Shown piece by piece: positions 49,879 to 59,266 of a DNA stretch of 64,000 bases. The DNA comes from Clostridiales bacterium. GTDB lineage: Bacteria > Bacillota > Clostridia > Oscillospirales > Oscillospiraceae. Under the pieces are notes generated by a model. The model searched no databases. It was given only the letters and a program-made list of their open reading frames with translations, and was not told where the DNA came from. Both the position numbers and the translations under genes were made by a program. The stretch is taken from the NCBI GenBank assembly GCA_004555655.1, contig SFHJ01000006.1, positions 1 through 64,000 on the forward strand. Direction: 5' to 3'. Each line of letters starts with the position of its first letter. The first letter of the stretch is position 1.

Positions 49879-52155
49879 ATGGCAGTCAAAGGTCTTGACA
49901 TTTTCAAGCTCTCTCCCAAGAAAAACTGTAAGGAATGCGGCAGCCCCACATGCATGGCGTTCTGCATGAAGGTCGCGCAGGGCGCGCTGCCCATCACCAA
50001 GTGCCCGTACATGTCCGACGAAGCCATCGCCCTTCTGAGCGAGGCCACTGCGCCCCCCATGAAGACCATCGAGGCAGCCGGCCACAAAATGGGCGGCGAG
50101 ACCGTGATGTTCCGTCACGAGAAGACCCTCGTTTCGCGCAACCTGTTTGCCGTTCCTCTTTGCACCTGCATGGATGACGCGAAGGCCGACGCTGCGCTTG
50201 AGGCCGTGAAGGCCGTCGATTATGAGCGCATCGGCGAGCGCGAGTACGTGGAGTTTGTCCTCGTGCATGACGCGGGCGACGCCGACAAGCTTGCTGCACT
50301 GTGCAAGAAGGTTGCCGAAACCGGCCGCGGCGTCATCATCGACACTGAGAATGTTGAAGCCGCGAAGAAGGCCGTCGAGGCTGTCAAGGATACCAAGCCC
50401 ATCCTCAACGGCGCGACCAAGGACAACTATGCCGACATGAGCGCCGTCGCCACCGCCGCGGGCGTTGTTCTGGGCGTCAAGGCTGCGAACCTCTCTGAGC
50501 TGCACGACACCGTTGAAGCTTTGGAGAAGGCCGGCAACAAGAATCTGGTGCTCGACGTCACGGGCGCTACCATCAAGGAGACGTTTGCCAACGCCGTTCT
50601 CGTGCGCCGTGCAGCGCTCAAGGACAACGACCGCACGTTCGGCTATCCGTCCATCGTGAACCTTGCCAAGCTGACCGACGACGTGCATCTGGCCACGGCC
50701 CTTGCCGCCGTGTTCACCGTCAAGTACGGCTCCGTCATCGTCATGCCCGAAATGCGCTATGCCGAGGCTCTGCCGCTCTACGGCCTGCGCCAGAACATCT
50801 ATACCGACCCGCAGAAGCCCATGAAGGTCGCGCCCGGCATCTACCCCATCAACGGCGCCGGCCCCGACGATCCCTGCGCGCTGACGGTCGACTTCGCGCT
50901 GACCTACTTCCTGGTCTCCGGCGAGCTCGAGCGCTCCAAGGTGCCCGTCAACCTGCTCATCACCGACGCGTCCGGCATGTCCGTTCTGACCGCGTGGGCC
51001 GCAGGCAAGTTCTCCTCGTCCACCGTCAAGAAGTTCTTTGACGAGTTCGACGTTGCCGGCAAGATCAACAACCGCACCCTGATCATCCCGGGCAAGGTCG
51101 CCGTCATGAAGGGCGAGATTCAGGACAAGCTGCCCGATTGGAACGTTGTCGTCGGTACCCGTGAGGCCGTTGAGCTCGTCAAGTACCTCAAGGACGGCGA
51201 GTACAAGGCTGCTGCCGAGGCCGTTGCCGCCTCCAAGAAGCCTGCCGAGGAGAAGAAGGAGGCCGCCGACGTCAATGCGCCGCTGGACTTCGAGAAGATC
51301 GCTGCCTCTATCCCCGCCATCAAGATCCGCGACGATCTGGATGCGCACTACAAGCAGAGAGATCCGGAATCTCCCAAGTTTGTCACCATCGGCGAGCGTA
51401 TCCACTGCATCTCCCCGGTCATCCGCGAGGCGATGGCCACCTTCAATCCCGATCCCATCCTTGAGCGTGCCGCACAGCAGATCAAGGCCGGCGCTACCTA
51501 TCTGGACGTCAACATCGGCCCTGCCGAGTCCAATGGCCCCGAGCTCATGACCTGGGCGGTCAAGCTGCTGCAGGAGAATTTCAACAACGTGCCTCTGGCG
51601 CTCGATACCGCCAACAAGCGCGCCATTGAAGCCGGCATCAAGGTCTACAACCGCACCAACGGCAAGCCCATCGTCAACTCCGCTGACGCAGGCTCGCGTA
51701 TCGACAACATCAACCTCGCCGCTGCCAACGACGCCATCGTCATCGCGCTGTGCTCCGCCGACGGCATCGCCAAGGACAACGAAGAGCGCATGATGCACTG
51801 CCATCATATGCTCGAGCGCGGTTTGTCTCTCGGCATGGAAGCGACCGACCTGTGGTTCGACCCGCTGTTCCTCGTCGTCAAGGGCATGCAGGACAAGCAG
51901 ATGGACGTCCTGAACGCCATCAAGCTGTTCTCCGACGAAGGCCTCAAGTCCACCGGCGGCCTGTCCAACAACTCCAACGGCGCGCCCAAGGCGGTCCGCC
52001 CGATCATGGACTCCGCGCTCGTGGCCATGGCGATGATGCAGGGTCTGACCTCGGCCATCGTCAACCCCAACGATCTGAGACTGATGGAGACCATCAAGTC
52101 CTGCGACATTTTCAAGAACAACGAGCTGTATTCCGACTCTTATCTGGACGTGTAA
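49879..52155 (+). CDS. acsC-acsE: Fusion of corrinoid iron-sulfur protein large subunit (AcsC) and methyltransferase (AcsE)
   Basis: The 758-residue protein joins two Wood-Ljungdahl partners. Residues 1-445 are AcsC/CdhE, with an N-terminal [4Fe-4S] motif C17-x2-C20-x4-C25-x16-C42 and the corrinoid-binding region to about 445. A Lys/Glu/Ala-rich linker (about 446-499) follows. Residues 500-758 match methyl-THF:corrinoid methyltransferase AcsE (KFVTIGERIHCI onward; TYLDVNIGPA; VNSADAG), close to the usual 262 residues. In standard acetogens these are separate genes. The reading frame is continuous with no frameshift. The fusion should hold methyl donor and acceptor in one chain. Confidence 0.92.
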   Translation: MAVKGLDIFKLSPKKNCKECGSPTCMAFCMKVAQGALPITKCPYMSDEAIALLSEATAPPMKTIEAAGHKMGGETVMFRHEKTLVSRNLFAVPLCTCMDDAKADAALEAVKAVDYERIGEREYVEFVLVHDAGDADKLAALCKKVAETGRGVIIDTENVEAAKKAVEAVKDTKPILNGATKDNYADMSAVATAAGVVLGVKAANLSELHDTVEALEKAGNKNLVLDVTGATIKETFANAVLVRRAALKDNDRTFGYPSIVNLAKLTDDVHLATALAAVFTVKYGSVIVMPEMRYAEALPLYGLRQNIYTDPQKPMKVAPGIYPINGAGPDDPCALTVDFALTYFLVSGELERSKVPVNLLITDASGMSVLTAWAAGKFSSSTVKKFFDEFDVAGKINNRTLIIPGKVAVMKGEIQDKLPDWNVVVGTREAVELVKYLKDGEYKAAAEAVAASKKPAEEKKEAADVNAPLDFEKIAASIPAIKIRDDLDAHYKQRDPESPKFVTIGERIHCISPVIREAMATFNPDPILERAAQQIKAGATYLDVNIGPAESNGPELMTWAVKLLQENFNNVPLALDTANKRAIEAGIKVYNRTNGKPIVNSADAGSRIDNINLAAANDAIVIALCSADGIAKDNEERMMHCHHMLERGLSLGMEATDLWFDPLFLVVKGMQDKQMDVLNAIKLFSDEGLKSTGGLSNNSNGAPKAVRPIMDSALVAMAMMQGLTSAIVNPNDLRLMETIKSCDIFKNNELYSDSYLDV

Positions 52156-52166
52156 TCTCTGACAAG

Positions 52167-52195
52167 TTCCCTGCCGGCAGCATTGCCGGCGGGGA
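52167..52195 (+). promoter_or_regulatory. Intercistronic hairpin between acsC-acsE and acsB
   Basis: TTCCC-TGCCGGC and GCCGGC-GGGGAA form a stem with a small bulge and 6-base loop. No T run follows. It may set relative expression or protect the upstream mRNA. Confidence 0.5.
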
Positions 52196-52249
52196 ATTGC
52201 CGCATACGAATATCGCACAAATTCAGTCGAAATTTTCAGGAGGGTATTT

Positions 52250-54385
52250 ATGAGTGTTTTAACCGATCTCATCTATGGCGGCTCCAACGCCGTCGCGGGC
52301 CTCACCGAGGGTGCGGTCAACGACGCCATCGCCAAGTACGGCGCAGACAAGGAAATCGCTTTCCCCGATACCGCGTATTTCTTCCCCACCATCTACGCGG
52401 CCACCGGCGTGAAGGTCAAGACGCTGGGTGATCTGCCCGCGTGCGTGGGCGTTCTCAAGAGCCTCATCACCAACCAGGAGGATCTGGGCCAGGCGCTGAA
52501 CGCCGGTCTTGCTACCGCCGTGGGCGCGGAAATTCTTGAGGGCCTGAAGTTCGTCGAGCCGAAGGACGCATACGAGGATGCGCGCGTGGCCGGCATCGGC
52601 TTCGTGCCCGATCCCATCATCCGCTCGCTGGGCGTGCCGCTGGTCACGGGCGATATCCCCGGTGTGGCCGTTGTGCTGGGCAGGGCTGAAAATGCCGAGG
52701 ATGTGGCCAAGGTCGTCAAGGACTACCAGTCCAAGGGCATCATGACCTTCATGGTCGGCGACGTCATCGAGCAGTGCGCCGACGCCGGCGTCAAGATGGG
52801 CCTTGAGTTCCGTGTCATCCCGCTGGGCCATGACGTAACCTCCGTCATCCATGTCGTCACCGTCGCCATCCGCGCGGCGCTGATCTTCGGCAACGTGCAG
52901 CCCGGCGATCTGGCTGGCCTGCTTGCCTATACCAAGGATCGCGTGCCCGCGTTTGTCAACACCTTCGGCAATATCGACTCCGTCGTCGTTTCCGCAGGCG
53001 CTGGCGCCATCGCACTGGGCTTCCCGGTCGTGGTCGATATCGATCTCGGCGAAAATCAGGTTCCGGGCGCGCTCGAGTCTGTGTGCGACCACAATGAGAC
53101 GGTTAAGAAGTCTCTGGAACTGCGCAATATCAAGATCAAGTCCAAGGAGCTGCCCATCCCCGTGGCGTTTGCCGCTGCGTTTGAGGGCGAGATCATCCGT
53201 AAGGCCGATATGAAGGTCGAGTTCTGGTCCGCCAAGAACACCACCTGCGAGCTCGTGCTCATGCGCGAGGCCGATCAGGTCGAGGATCACAAGATCGTCG
53301 TCGACGGCCCCGAGATCGATTCCGGCGATACCGAGTACGCGCTGGCGACCTACATCGAGGTTTACGGCAAGAAGATGCAGGCCGACTTTGAGTCCGTCAT
53401 CGAGCGGAAGATCCACGCATGGTTCAACTACATGGAAGGTGTCATGCACACCGGCCAGAGAAACCAGTTCCGCATCCGTATCTCCAATGACGCGTTTGAG
53501 AAGGGCCTGCGCCTGAAGCACTTTGGCGAGGTGCTGTACCATATGATCATGGACGAATTCGACGCCGTTGTCGACAAGTGCCAGGTCACGCTGGTCACCG
53601 ATCCCGTCAAGGCCACCGCGATTCTCAACGAGCAGGCCATGCCGCGCTACAACATGCGCGACGACCGTCTGGCCTCCATGACCGACGAGTCCGTCGACCG
53701 CTTCTTCACCTGCATCCTCTGCCAGTCGTTCGCGCCGGCGCACTGCTGCGTGGTCACGCCCGAGCGTCTCGGCCTGTGCGGCGCTGTGTCGTGGCTCGAT
53801 GCCAAGGCAACGTATGAGCTCAACCCCAACGGCCCGTCCCAGCCCATCATGAAAGAGGGCTGCATCGACGAGCGCACCGGCCGCTATGAGACCGTCAACG
53901 AGGCCATCAAGGACGCGACCCATGGCGCAGTTGAGGAAGTCACGCTGTACTCCATCATGGAAGACCCGATGACCTCCTGCGGCTGCTTCGAGTGCATCTC
54001 CGGCATCGAGCCTGTCTCCAACGGCTTTATCGTCGTCAACCGCGAGTACAAGGGCATGACCCCTTCCGGCATGACGTTCGGCGAGCTGGCCTCCTGCACT
54101 GGCGGCGGCGTGCAGACCCCTGGCTATATGGGCCACGGCCGTCACTTCATCTCGTCGAAAAAGTTCATCCACGCCGAGGGCGGCATTGAGCGTATCGTCT
54201 GGATGCCCAAGGAACTCAAGGACGACGTGGGCGAGCGTCTGAATGCCACGGCCAAGGAGCTGTACGGCATCGATAACTTCACCGATATGATCGCTGACGA
54301 GACCGTCTGCACCGAGTGCGACGCACTCATGGAGTTCCTGACCGAGAAGAACCACCCGGTTCTGGGCCTGGAGCCGCTCATGTAA
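52250..54385 (+). CDS. acsB: Acetyl-CoA synthase catalytic subunit
   Basis: ACS condenses a methyl group (from the corrinoid protein), CO and CoA to acetyl-CoA at the Ni-Ni-[4Fe-4S] A-cluster. The protein has 711 residues (Moorella ACS: 729). All six A-cluster cysteines are present with the same spacing as Moorella: Cys488, 491, 500, 510, 577 and 579 (FTCILCQSFAPAHCC; GLCG; SCGCFEC). The N-terminal domain that docks with CO dehydrogenase is kept (about 1-300), which suggests that a CODH gene lies elsewhere. AGGAGGG precedes the start. Confidence 0.96.
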   Translation: MSVLTDLIYGGSNAVAGLTEGAVNDAIAKYGADKEIAFPDTAYFFPTIYAATGVKVKTLGDLPACVGVLKSLITNQEDLGQALNAGLATAVGAEILEGLKFVEPKDAYEDARVAGIGFVPDPIIRSLGVPLVTGDIPGVAVVLGRAENAEDVAKVVKDYQSKGIMTFMVGDVIEQCADAGVKMGLEFRVIPLGHDVTSVIHVVTVAIRAALIFGNVQPGDLAGLLAYTKDRVPAFVNTFGNIDSVVVSAGAGAIALGFPVVVDIDLGENQVPGALESVCDHNETVKKSLELRNIKIKSKELPIPVAFAAAFEGEIIRKADMKVEFWSAKNTTCELVLMREADQVEDHKIVVDGPEIDSGDTEYALATYIEVYGKKMQADFESVIERKIHAWFNYMEGVMHTGQRNQFRIRISNDAFEKGLRLKHFGEVLYHMIMDEFDAVVDKCQVTLVTDPVKATAILNEQAMPRYNMRDDRLASMTDESVDRFFTCILCQSFAPAHCCVVTPERLGLCGAVSWLDAKATYELNPNGPSQPIMKEGCIDERTGRYETVNEAIKDATHGAVEEVTLYSIMEDPMTSCGCFECISGIEPVSNGFIVVNREYKGMTPSGMTFGELASCTGGGVQTPGYMGHGRHFISSKKFIHAEGGIERIVWMPKELKDDVGERLNATAKELYGIDNFTDMIADETVCTECDALMEFLTEKNHPVLGLEPLM

Positions 54386-54396
54386 TCAGCCTTCAC

Positions 54397-54428
54397 AAAA
54401 ATGGGAGGGCATATGCCCTCCCATTTTT
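54397..54428 (+). terminator. Terminator after acsB
   Basis: A perfect 32-base palindrome (AAAAATGGGAGGGCAT and its complement) lies 12 bp beyond the stop and ends in a T5 run. It separates the acs core from the activator gene. The 54430-54577 leader has no gene, though the start of a separate transcript is likely. Confidence 0.85.
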
Positions 54429-54577
54429 CGCGGTCTGCGCCCGTATTTCCTTTTGCAAAAGGGGAGGAAAGCGGGTGCGTCTGCACACACCGGGAAACAT
54501 GCAAAGGCATAGCAGTGCCGCGAGGGGGCTTGGCGGCAGTGCTGTACCTTTGACAAATTACGAAAGGAATTCTATCT

Positions 54578-56509
54578 ATGTATCAGGTCACCTTCCGATT
54601 TGAAAACAGCGACAACGAAGTAAAAGCCTTCGCAGCGCCGGATACGACGCTGCTGGAAGCCGCGCGCGCGGCCAACGTCGCCATCGACGCGCCCTGCTCG
54701 GGCAACGGCTCGTGCGGCAAGTGCCGCGTGAAGCTGCTTGAAGGCGAGATCGAAGGCCCGCAGACCGGCCATATCACCCCTGAGGAATACGCGGACGGCT
54801 GGCGCCTGAGCTGCGCGAGCAAAATTGTCAGCGACGTGACCATTCTGGTGCCCGATATCGCCTCTGCCTATCAGAGCCGGATGAAGACGGCGGATCTTTC
54901 CTCGGGTGAGGAAATGGCGATTTTTGAAAAGCTGCAGGCTGACGTGCAGGCCGCAGGCGTGCCGTTTGCAAACGATTTTGAAGAAGTGCTCGTGCAGATG
55001 GAAGAGCCGACGCTTGATGACACCTTGCCCGACACCGAGCGGCTCATCTGGGGCGTGAAGGCAGCGATCGAGTGTGAGGACGTTGTCCTGCCGTATTACG
55101 TCGTCAGAAAGCTCGCGGCGCTGCTGCGAAAGAGCAATTTCGCGGTCAAGGTCGTGGGCGAACTGAAAGACGGCGTGTTCCATGTCTACGACGCCGTGCC
55201 CGGCGATGATGCCGTTCCGCTTGCCGGCTGCGCCATCGACATCGGTACGACCACGGTTTCCGCCGTTCTGATGGACCTCAAGAGCGGCAAGCTCCTGGCC
55301 AAGGCCTCGTCGGGCAATGGCCAGATCCGCTACGGCGCGGACGTGATCAACCGGATTATTGAGCAGGGAAAGCCCGGCGGTGTGAAGCGCCTGCAGGACG
55401 CGATCATCAAAGAGACGCTCGTGCCCATCATCGCCGCTATGTGCCAGTCGGCAAATGTGCCGGCCAAGCGCATTTTGCGCATGTGCATTGCGTCAAACAC
55501 CACGATGAACCATCTGCTTCTGGGCGTGGACGCCAATCCCGTGCGCATGGAGCCGTATATTCCCACGTTCTTTTCGTGGCGGAACCTCAAAGCGGGTGAG
55601 CTGGGCCTGCCCGCCAACCCCAACGCGCGCGTGCTGCTTGCGCCGAACATTGGCTCTTACGTCGGCGGCGACATTACCGCCGGCACGCTGGCGAGCCTCA
55701 TCTGGGACAAGGACGAATTCTCCCTCTTCATTGACCTCGGCACCAACGGCGAGCTGGTCTTCGGCAACCGCGATTTCATGATGTCGTGCGCCTGCTCGGC
55801 AGGCCCGGCGTTCGAAGGCGGCGATATCTCCTGCGGTATGCGTGCCACCGACGGCGCGATTGAGGCCGTGACCATCGACAAGGACACGATGCGCCCGACG
55901 CTCAAGATTGTCGGCGGCGAGGGTCAGAAGCCCGTGGGCCTGTGCGGCTCGGGCATCATCGACGTGATCGCCGAGCTATACCGCACCTCCATCATCTCGG
56001 CCAAGGGCCAGTTCGTGCGCGAAGGCGCGAGAGTCCTGCGCGATAAGCACGGCATGGGCCGTTATGTGCTGGCCGAGGCAGGGGAAAGCGAAACGGGCCG
56101 TGAGATCGCCATCACCGAGGTGGATATTGAGTCGTTCATCCGCGCCAAGGGCGCCATCTTCTCGGCCATCCATGTGATGCTTGCGTCTCTGGACATGGAT
56201 GTGAGTGTGCTCGAGCATGTCTACGTTGCCGGCGGCATCGGCAGCGGCATCAATATGGAAAACGCGGTGCGCATCGGCATGCTGCCCGATATTGACCGCA
56301 GCCTGTTCGAGTATATCGGCAACTCGTCGCTTTCTGGCGCGTATGCGATGGCCCTGAGCGAGGCGGCGGATGAAAAGGTGCACGAGCTGGCGTCCAATAT
56401 GACCTATATGGAGCTGTCCACCCATCCGGGCTACATGGACGAGTTCGTCGCGGCGTGCTTCCTGCCGCATACCGACGCTGCGCTCTTCCCGTCAAGCGTA
56501 CAGGAGTAA
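54578..56509 (+). CDS. RACo-type reductive activator of corrinoid proteins (AcsV-like)
   Basis: The 643-residue protein has an N-terminal [2Fe-2S] ferredoxin domain with ligands Cys40, 46, 49 and 79. A linker follows. The ASKHA ATPase domain begins at about 215 (PLAGCAIDIGTTTVSAVLMDL), with phosphate loops at about 380-390 (FIDLGTNGELVFG) and GLCGSGIIDV (about 452). RACo uses ATP to return inactive Co(II) corrinoid protein to Co(I). The position after acsB identifies its target as the AcsC-AcsD corrinoid protein. The DUF3786 gene follows 4 bp after the stop. Confidence 0.92.
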   Translation: MYQVTFRFENSDNEVKAFAAPDTTLLEAARAANVAIDAPCSGNGSCGKCRVKLLEGEIEGPQTGHITPEEYADGWRLSCASKIVSDVTILVPDIASAYQSRMKTADLSSGEEMAIFEKLQADVQAAGVPFANDFEEVLVQMEEPTLDDTLPDTERLIWGVKAAIECEDVVLPYYVVRKLAALLRKSNFAVKVVGELKDGVFHVYDAVPGDDAVPLAGCAIDIGTTTVSAVLMDLKSGKLLAKASSGNGQIRYGADVINRIIEQGKPGGVKRLQDAIIKETLVPIIAAMCQSANVPAKRILRMCIASNTTMNHLLLGVDANPVRMEPYIPTFFSWRNLKAGELGLPANPNARVLLAPNIGSYVGGDITAGTLASLIWDKDEFSLFIDLGTNGELVFGNRDFMMSCACSAGPAFEGGDISCGMRATDGAIEAVTIDKDTMRPTLKIVGGEGQKPVGLCGSGIIDVIAELYRTSIISAKGQFVREGARVLRDKHGMGRYVLAEAGESETGREIAITEVDIESFIRAKGAIFSAIHVMLASLDMDVSVLEHVYVAGGIGSGINMENAVRIGMLPDIDRSLFEYIGNSSLSGAYAMALSEAADEKVHELASNMTYMELSTHPGYMDEFVAACFLPHTDAALFPSSVQE

Positions 56510-56513
56510 GCAT

Positions 56514-57143
56514 ATGCAGGTACAAAACAACAAGGAAGAAGTGCCGTTTGCGCACTATGCGGAAAAATTCCGCGCGCTTGACCCGGCCGAGGCCGCCGCG
56601 CGCTGCGGTGCGGCGTATGAAAACGGCGAGTTTGCCGTGACGCTTCTGGGTACGGCGTATTTCATCGCGTGGCCGGACTACGCCATCCGCGCAGAATCGG
56701 GCGCGGGCTTCGCGCTGGAGAACCTGCCGTGTCAGACGTTTTTGCTGCGGTTTCTTCTTGAGGGCAAAAAGGCGGAGCGCCCGGCCGGCTTCAAGACCTT
56801 CCGCGAGATGCCCTGGGGCGAGATGTATATCGGCCCGTATACCGGACGGTGCCTCACGCGCGCGGCGTTCACCTTCGGCACGCGGGTAGAGGCGTTTGCG
56901 GCCGCTTGCCGCCGGATGGGCGCACGTGAAGTGCCGCACGGCGACGCGGGCTTCGAGTTTGATTTCCTCGGCGGCTACCGGATGCAGATTATGGTCTATG
57001 CCGGCGACGAGGAGTTCGCGCCCACTAGTCAGATTCTGTATTCTGACAACTTTTCCTCCGGCTTTGCCGCGGAAGACCGCGTGGTCGCTGGCGATATTCT
57101 CATTTCCGCCATTAAGCGGCAGATGCAGCAAAAAACGGAATGA
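56514..57143 (+). CDS. DUF3786-family protein
   Basis: The 209-residue protein matches the DUF3786 pattern (FLLRFLLEGKK...GFKTFREMPWGEMY, about 79-105; a C-terminal GDEEF-type segment). The family often lies beside acetyl-CoA synthase or corrinoid activator genes; function is unknown. It begins 4 bp after the RACo gene with CAGGAG, so it is co-translated. One or two Cys are present, and no metal motif is seen. Confidence 0.75.
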   Translation: MQVQNNKEEVPFAHYAEKFRALDPAEAAARCGAAYENGEFAVTLLGTAYFIAWPDYAIRAESGAGFALENLPCQTFLLRFLLEGKKAERPAGFKTFREMPWGEMYIGPYTGRCLTRAAFTFGTRVEAFAAACRRMGAREVPHGDAGFEFDFLGGYRMQIMVYAGDEEFAPTSQILYSDNFSSGFAAEDRVVAGDILISAIKRQMQQKTE

Positions 57144-57183
57144 ATTTTTGTATAGAATTTCTATGAAAATTTTGCCGGAAGCA

Positions 57184-57212
57184 TTGACGAACCAGCGTCC
57201 AAGTGATAGAAT
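57184..57212 (+). promoter_or_regulatory. Promoter of fhs
   Basis: TTGACG (57184-57189) and TAGAAT (57207-57212) are exactly 17 bp apart. The leader to fhs is about 140 nt. It contains no obvious riboswitch match. Confidence 0.78.
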
Positions 57213-57358
57213 GCAATCGATAAAGAAATATTGATTGACAATGTTTCCATGTCAGCAAGTGTGTTTCAAGTCACTCCAACGGCTTGTTACATAAATCCTG
57301 TATGTGCCAGGCCACTACGACGGCGCAGCACAAAAACTAATACAAGGAGAGAACAACA

Positions 57359-59035
57359 ATGGCAGAATTCAAAACCGATATCGAGATCGCACAGGCAACA
57401 GAAATGTGGCCCATCACCAAGATCGCCGAAATGGCGGGTGTTGACGATAAGTACCTGGAGCAGTACGGCAAGTACAAGGCCAAGGTCGACTACAACATCC
57501 TCAATGAGGTCAAGCGCCCCGACGGCAAGCTGATCCTCGTCACCGCCATCAACCCCACGCCCGCAGGCGAAGGCAAGACCACAACTACCGTTGGCCTGGC
57601 CGACGGCATGAAGAAGCTCGGCAAGAACGTGCTCGTCGCGCTGCGTGAGCCGTCTCTGGGCCCGGTCTTCGGCGTCAAGGGCGGCGCCGCCGGCGGCGGC
57701 TACGCACAGGTCGTCCCCATGGAGGACATCAACCTGCACTTCACCGGTGACTTCCACGCCATCGGCGCTGCAAACAACCTGCTTGCTGCGATGCTCGACA
57801 ACCATATTTATCAGGGCAACAAGCTCGGCATCGACCCGCGCCGCATCACCTGGCGCCGCTGCGTCGATATGAACGACCGTCAGCTCCGCTTCGTCGTCGA
57901 TGGTCTGGGCGGCCGTGTTAACGGTACCCCGCGTGAAGACGGCTACGACATCACCGTCGCGTCCGAGGTCATGGCTGTTCTGTGCCTGGCTTCCGACATC
58001 AATGACCTCAAGGCAAGACTCGGCCGCATCATCGTGGGCTACACCTACGACGAGAAGCCCGTCACCGCGCACGACCTGCACGCCGAGGGCGCCATGGCCG
58101 CCCTGCTGAAGGACGCGCTGAAGCCCAACCTGGTCCAGACGCTTGAGCATACGCCGGCGTTTGTCCATGGCGGCCCGTTCGCCAACATCGCCCACGGCTG
58201 CAACTCCGTCACCGCGACGAAGATTGCCCGCCGCCTGGCCGACTACACCATCACCGAGGCCGGCTTCGGCGCTGACCTGGGCGCTGAGAAATTCCTCGAC
58301 ATCAAGTGCCGTATGGCGGGCCTGAAGCCCGACTGCGTGGTCATCGTTGCCACCGCCCGCGCGCTCAAGTACAACGGCGGCGTGCCCAAGGCCGAGACTT
58401 CGAACGAGAACCTCGAGGCGCTGAAGAAGGGCCTGCCGAACCTGCTGAAGCACGTCAGCAATATCACCAATGTCTACAAGCTCCCGTGCGTCGTCGCCAT
58501 CAACCGTTTCCCGTTCGACACCGAGGCTGAGCTGAACCTTATCCGCGACGAATGCAAGAAGCTGGGCGTCAACGTGGCTCTGTCCGAGGTCTGGGGCAAG
58601 GGCGGCGAAGGCGGCATCGAGCTGGCCAAGGAAGTCGTCCGTCTGTGCGATCAGCCCAACGACTTCACGTTCTCCTATGATCTTGACATGTCGATCAAGG
58701 AGAAGATCGAAGCCATCGTCACCAAGATCTACGGCGGCAAGGACGTCAACTTCACGGCCAATGCTGAGAAGCAGATCAAGCAGCTGACCGATCTGGGCTA
58801 CGACAAGATGCCCATCTGCATGGCCAAGACGCAGTACTCGCTGTCCGACGATCCCACCAAGCTGGGCGCACCCGAGGGCTTCACCGTCACCGTCCGCAAC
58901 ATCAAGGTCTCTGCCGGCGCTGGCTTCCTGGTCGCGCTGACCGGCGAGATCATGACCATGCCGGGCCTGCCCAAGGTTCCCGCCGCCGAGCGCATCGATG
59001 TCGACGAGACCGGCAAGATCTCCGGCCTGTTTTAA
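57359..59035 (+). CDS. fhs: Formate-tetrahydrofolate ligase
   Basis: The enzyme joins formate to THF with ATP, giving 10-formyl-THF, the first folate step of the methyl branch. The 558-residue length is typical. The P-loop PTPAGEGKTTTTVGLADG is at about residue 63-80. GAAGGGYAQVVPMEDINLHFTGD (about 108-130, broken by glycine-rich turns) and EAGFGADLGAEKF (about 300-312) are family blocks. It follows a well-formed promoter and AAGGAGAG site. fchA and folD are next. Confidence 0.96.
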   Translation: MAEFKTDIEIAQATEMWPITKIAEMAGVDDKYLEQYGKYKAKVDYNILNEVKRPDGKLILVTAINPTPAGEGKTTTTVGLADGMKKLGKNVLVALREPSLGPVFGVKGGAAGGGYAQVVPMEDINLHFTGDFHAIGAANNLLAAMLDNHIYQGNKLGIDPRRITWRRCVDMNDRQLRFVVDGLGGRVNGTPREDGYDITVASEVMAVLCLASDINDLKARLGRIIVGYTYDEKPVTAHDLHAEGAMAALLKDALKPNLVQTLEHTPAFVHGGPFANIAHGCNSVTATKIARRLADYTITEAGFGADLGAEKFLDIKCRMAGLKPDCVVIVATARALKYNGGVPKAETSNENLEALKKGLPNLLKHVSNITNVYKLPCVVAINRFPFDTEAELNLIRDECKKLGVNVALSEVWGKGGEGGIELAKEVVRLCDQPNDFTFSYDLDMSIKEKIEAIVTKIYGGKDVNFTANAEKQIKQLTDLGYDKMPICMAKTQYSLSDDPTKLGAPEGFTVTVRNIKVSAGAGFLVALTGEIMTMPGLPKVPAAERIDVDETGKISGLF

Positions 59036-59038
59036 TTG

Positions 59039-59199
59039 GAATCTGATTCATCACCCTGCGGCAGTTGCCTGACCGGTTCTTTTTCCGCCATCGCGCGGGA
59101 AACCGGCTTGAAATACACAAAGTATTCCTGCGCCGATTTCTCTTCGCTGGCGAAAAAATCATCCGGTCATGCGACCGCCTCGCGTGATTCATCAGATTC
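59039..59199. repeat. Segment bounded by imperfect inverted repeats between fhs and fchA
   Basis: A 16-base end (59039-59054) and its near-complement (59184-59199, two central mismatches) bound about 160 bp with no evident gene. Inside are further short stems (for example CCGGTT with AACCGG). It could be a small non-autonomous element, a structured RNA or a transcript spacer. A terminator-like hairpin follows directly. Confidence 0.45.
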
Positions 59200-59216
59200 A
59201 GATAATATCATCTACA

Positions 59217-59248
59217 AAAAAAGAGCCAGTGAAAACCGGCTCTTTTTT
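59217..59248 (+). terminator. Terminator between fhs and fchA
   Basis: AAAAAGAGCC and GGCTCTTTTT pair around a 10-base loop, with a T-rich end. fchA starts about 20 bp beyond, after AAAGGAG. Confidence 0.75.
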
Positions 59249-59266
59249 ATAGCAAAGGAGTTACAT

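Noticed and set aside
49858..54355. Long minus-strand frames of about 700-800 codons over the acs genes
   Set aside because: Antisense shadows of acsC-acsE and acsB; composition and lack of motifs show they are not genes.
59036..59266. THF riboswitch or an N-terminal extension of fchA
   Set aside because: A GATTCATC-like word recalled THF riboswitches, but the core and spacing do not match. The in-frame upstream codons lack family similarity, and a terminator lies between them and the real start.
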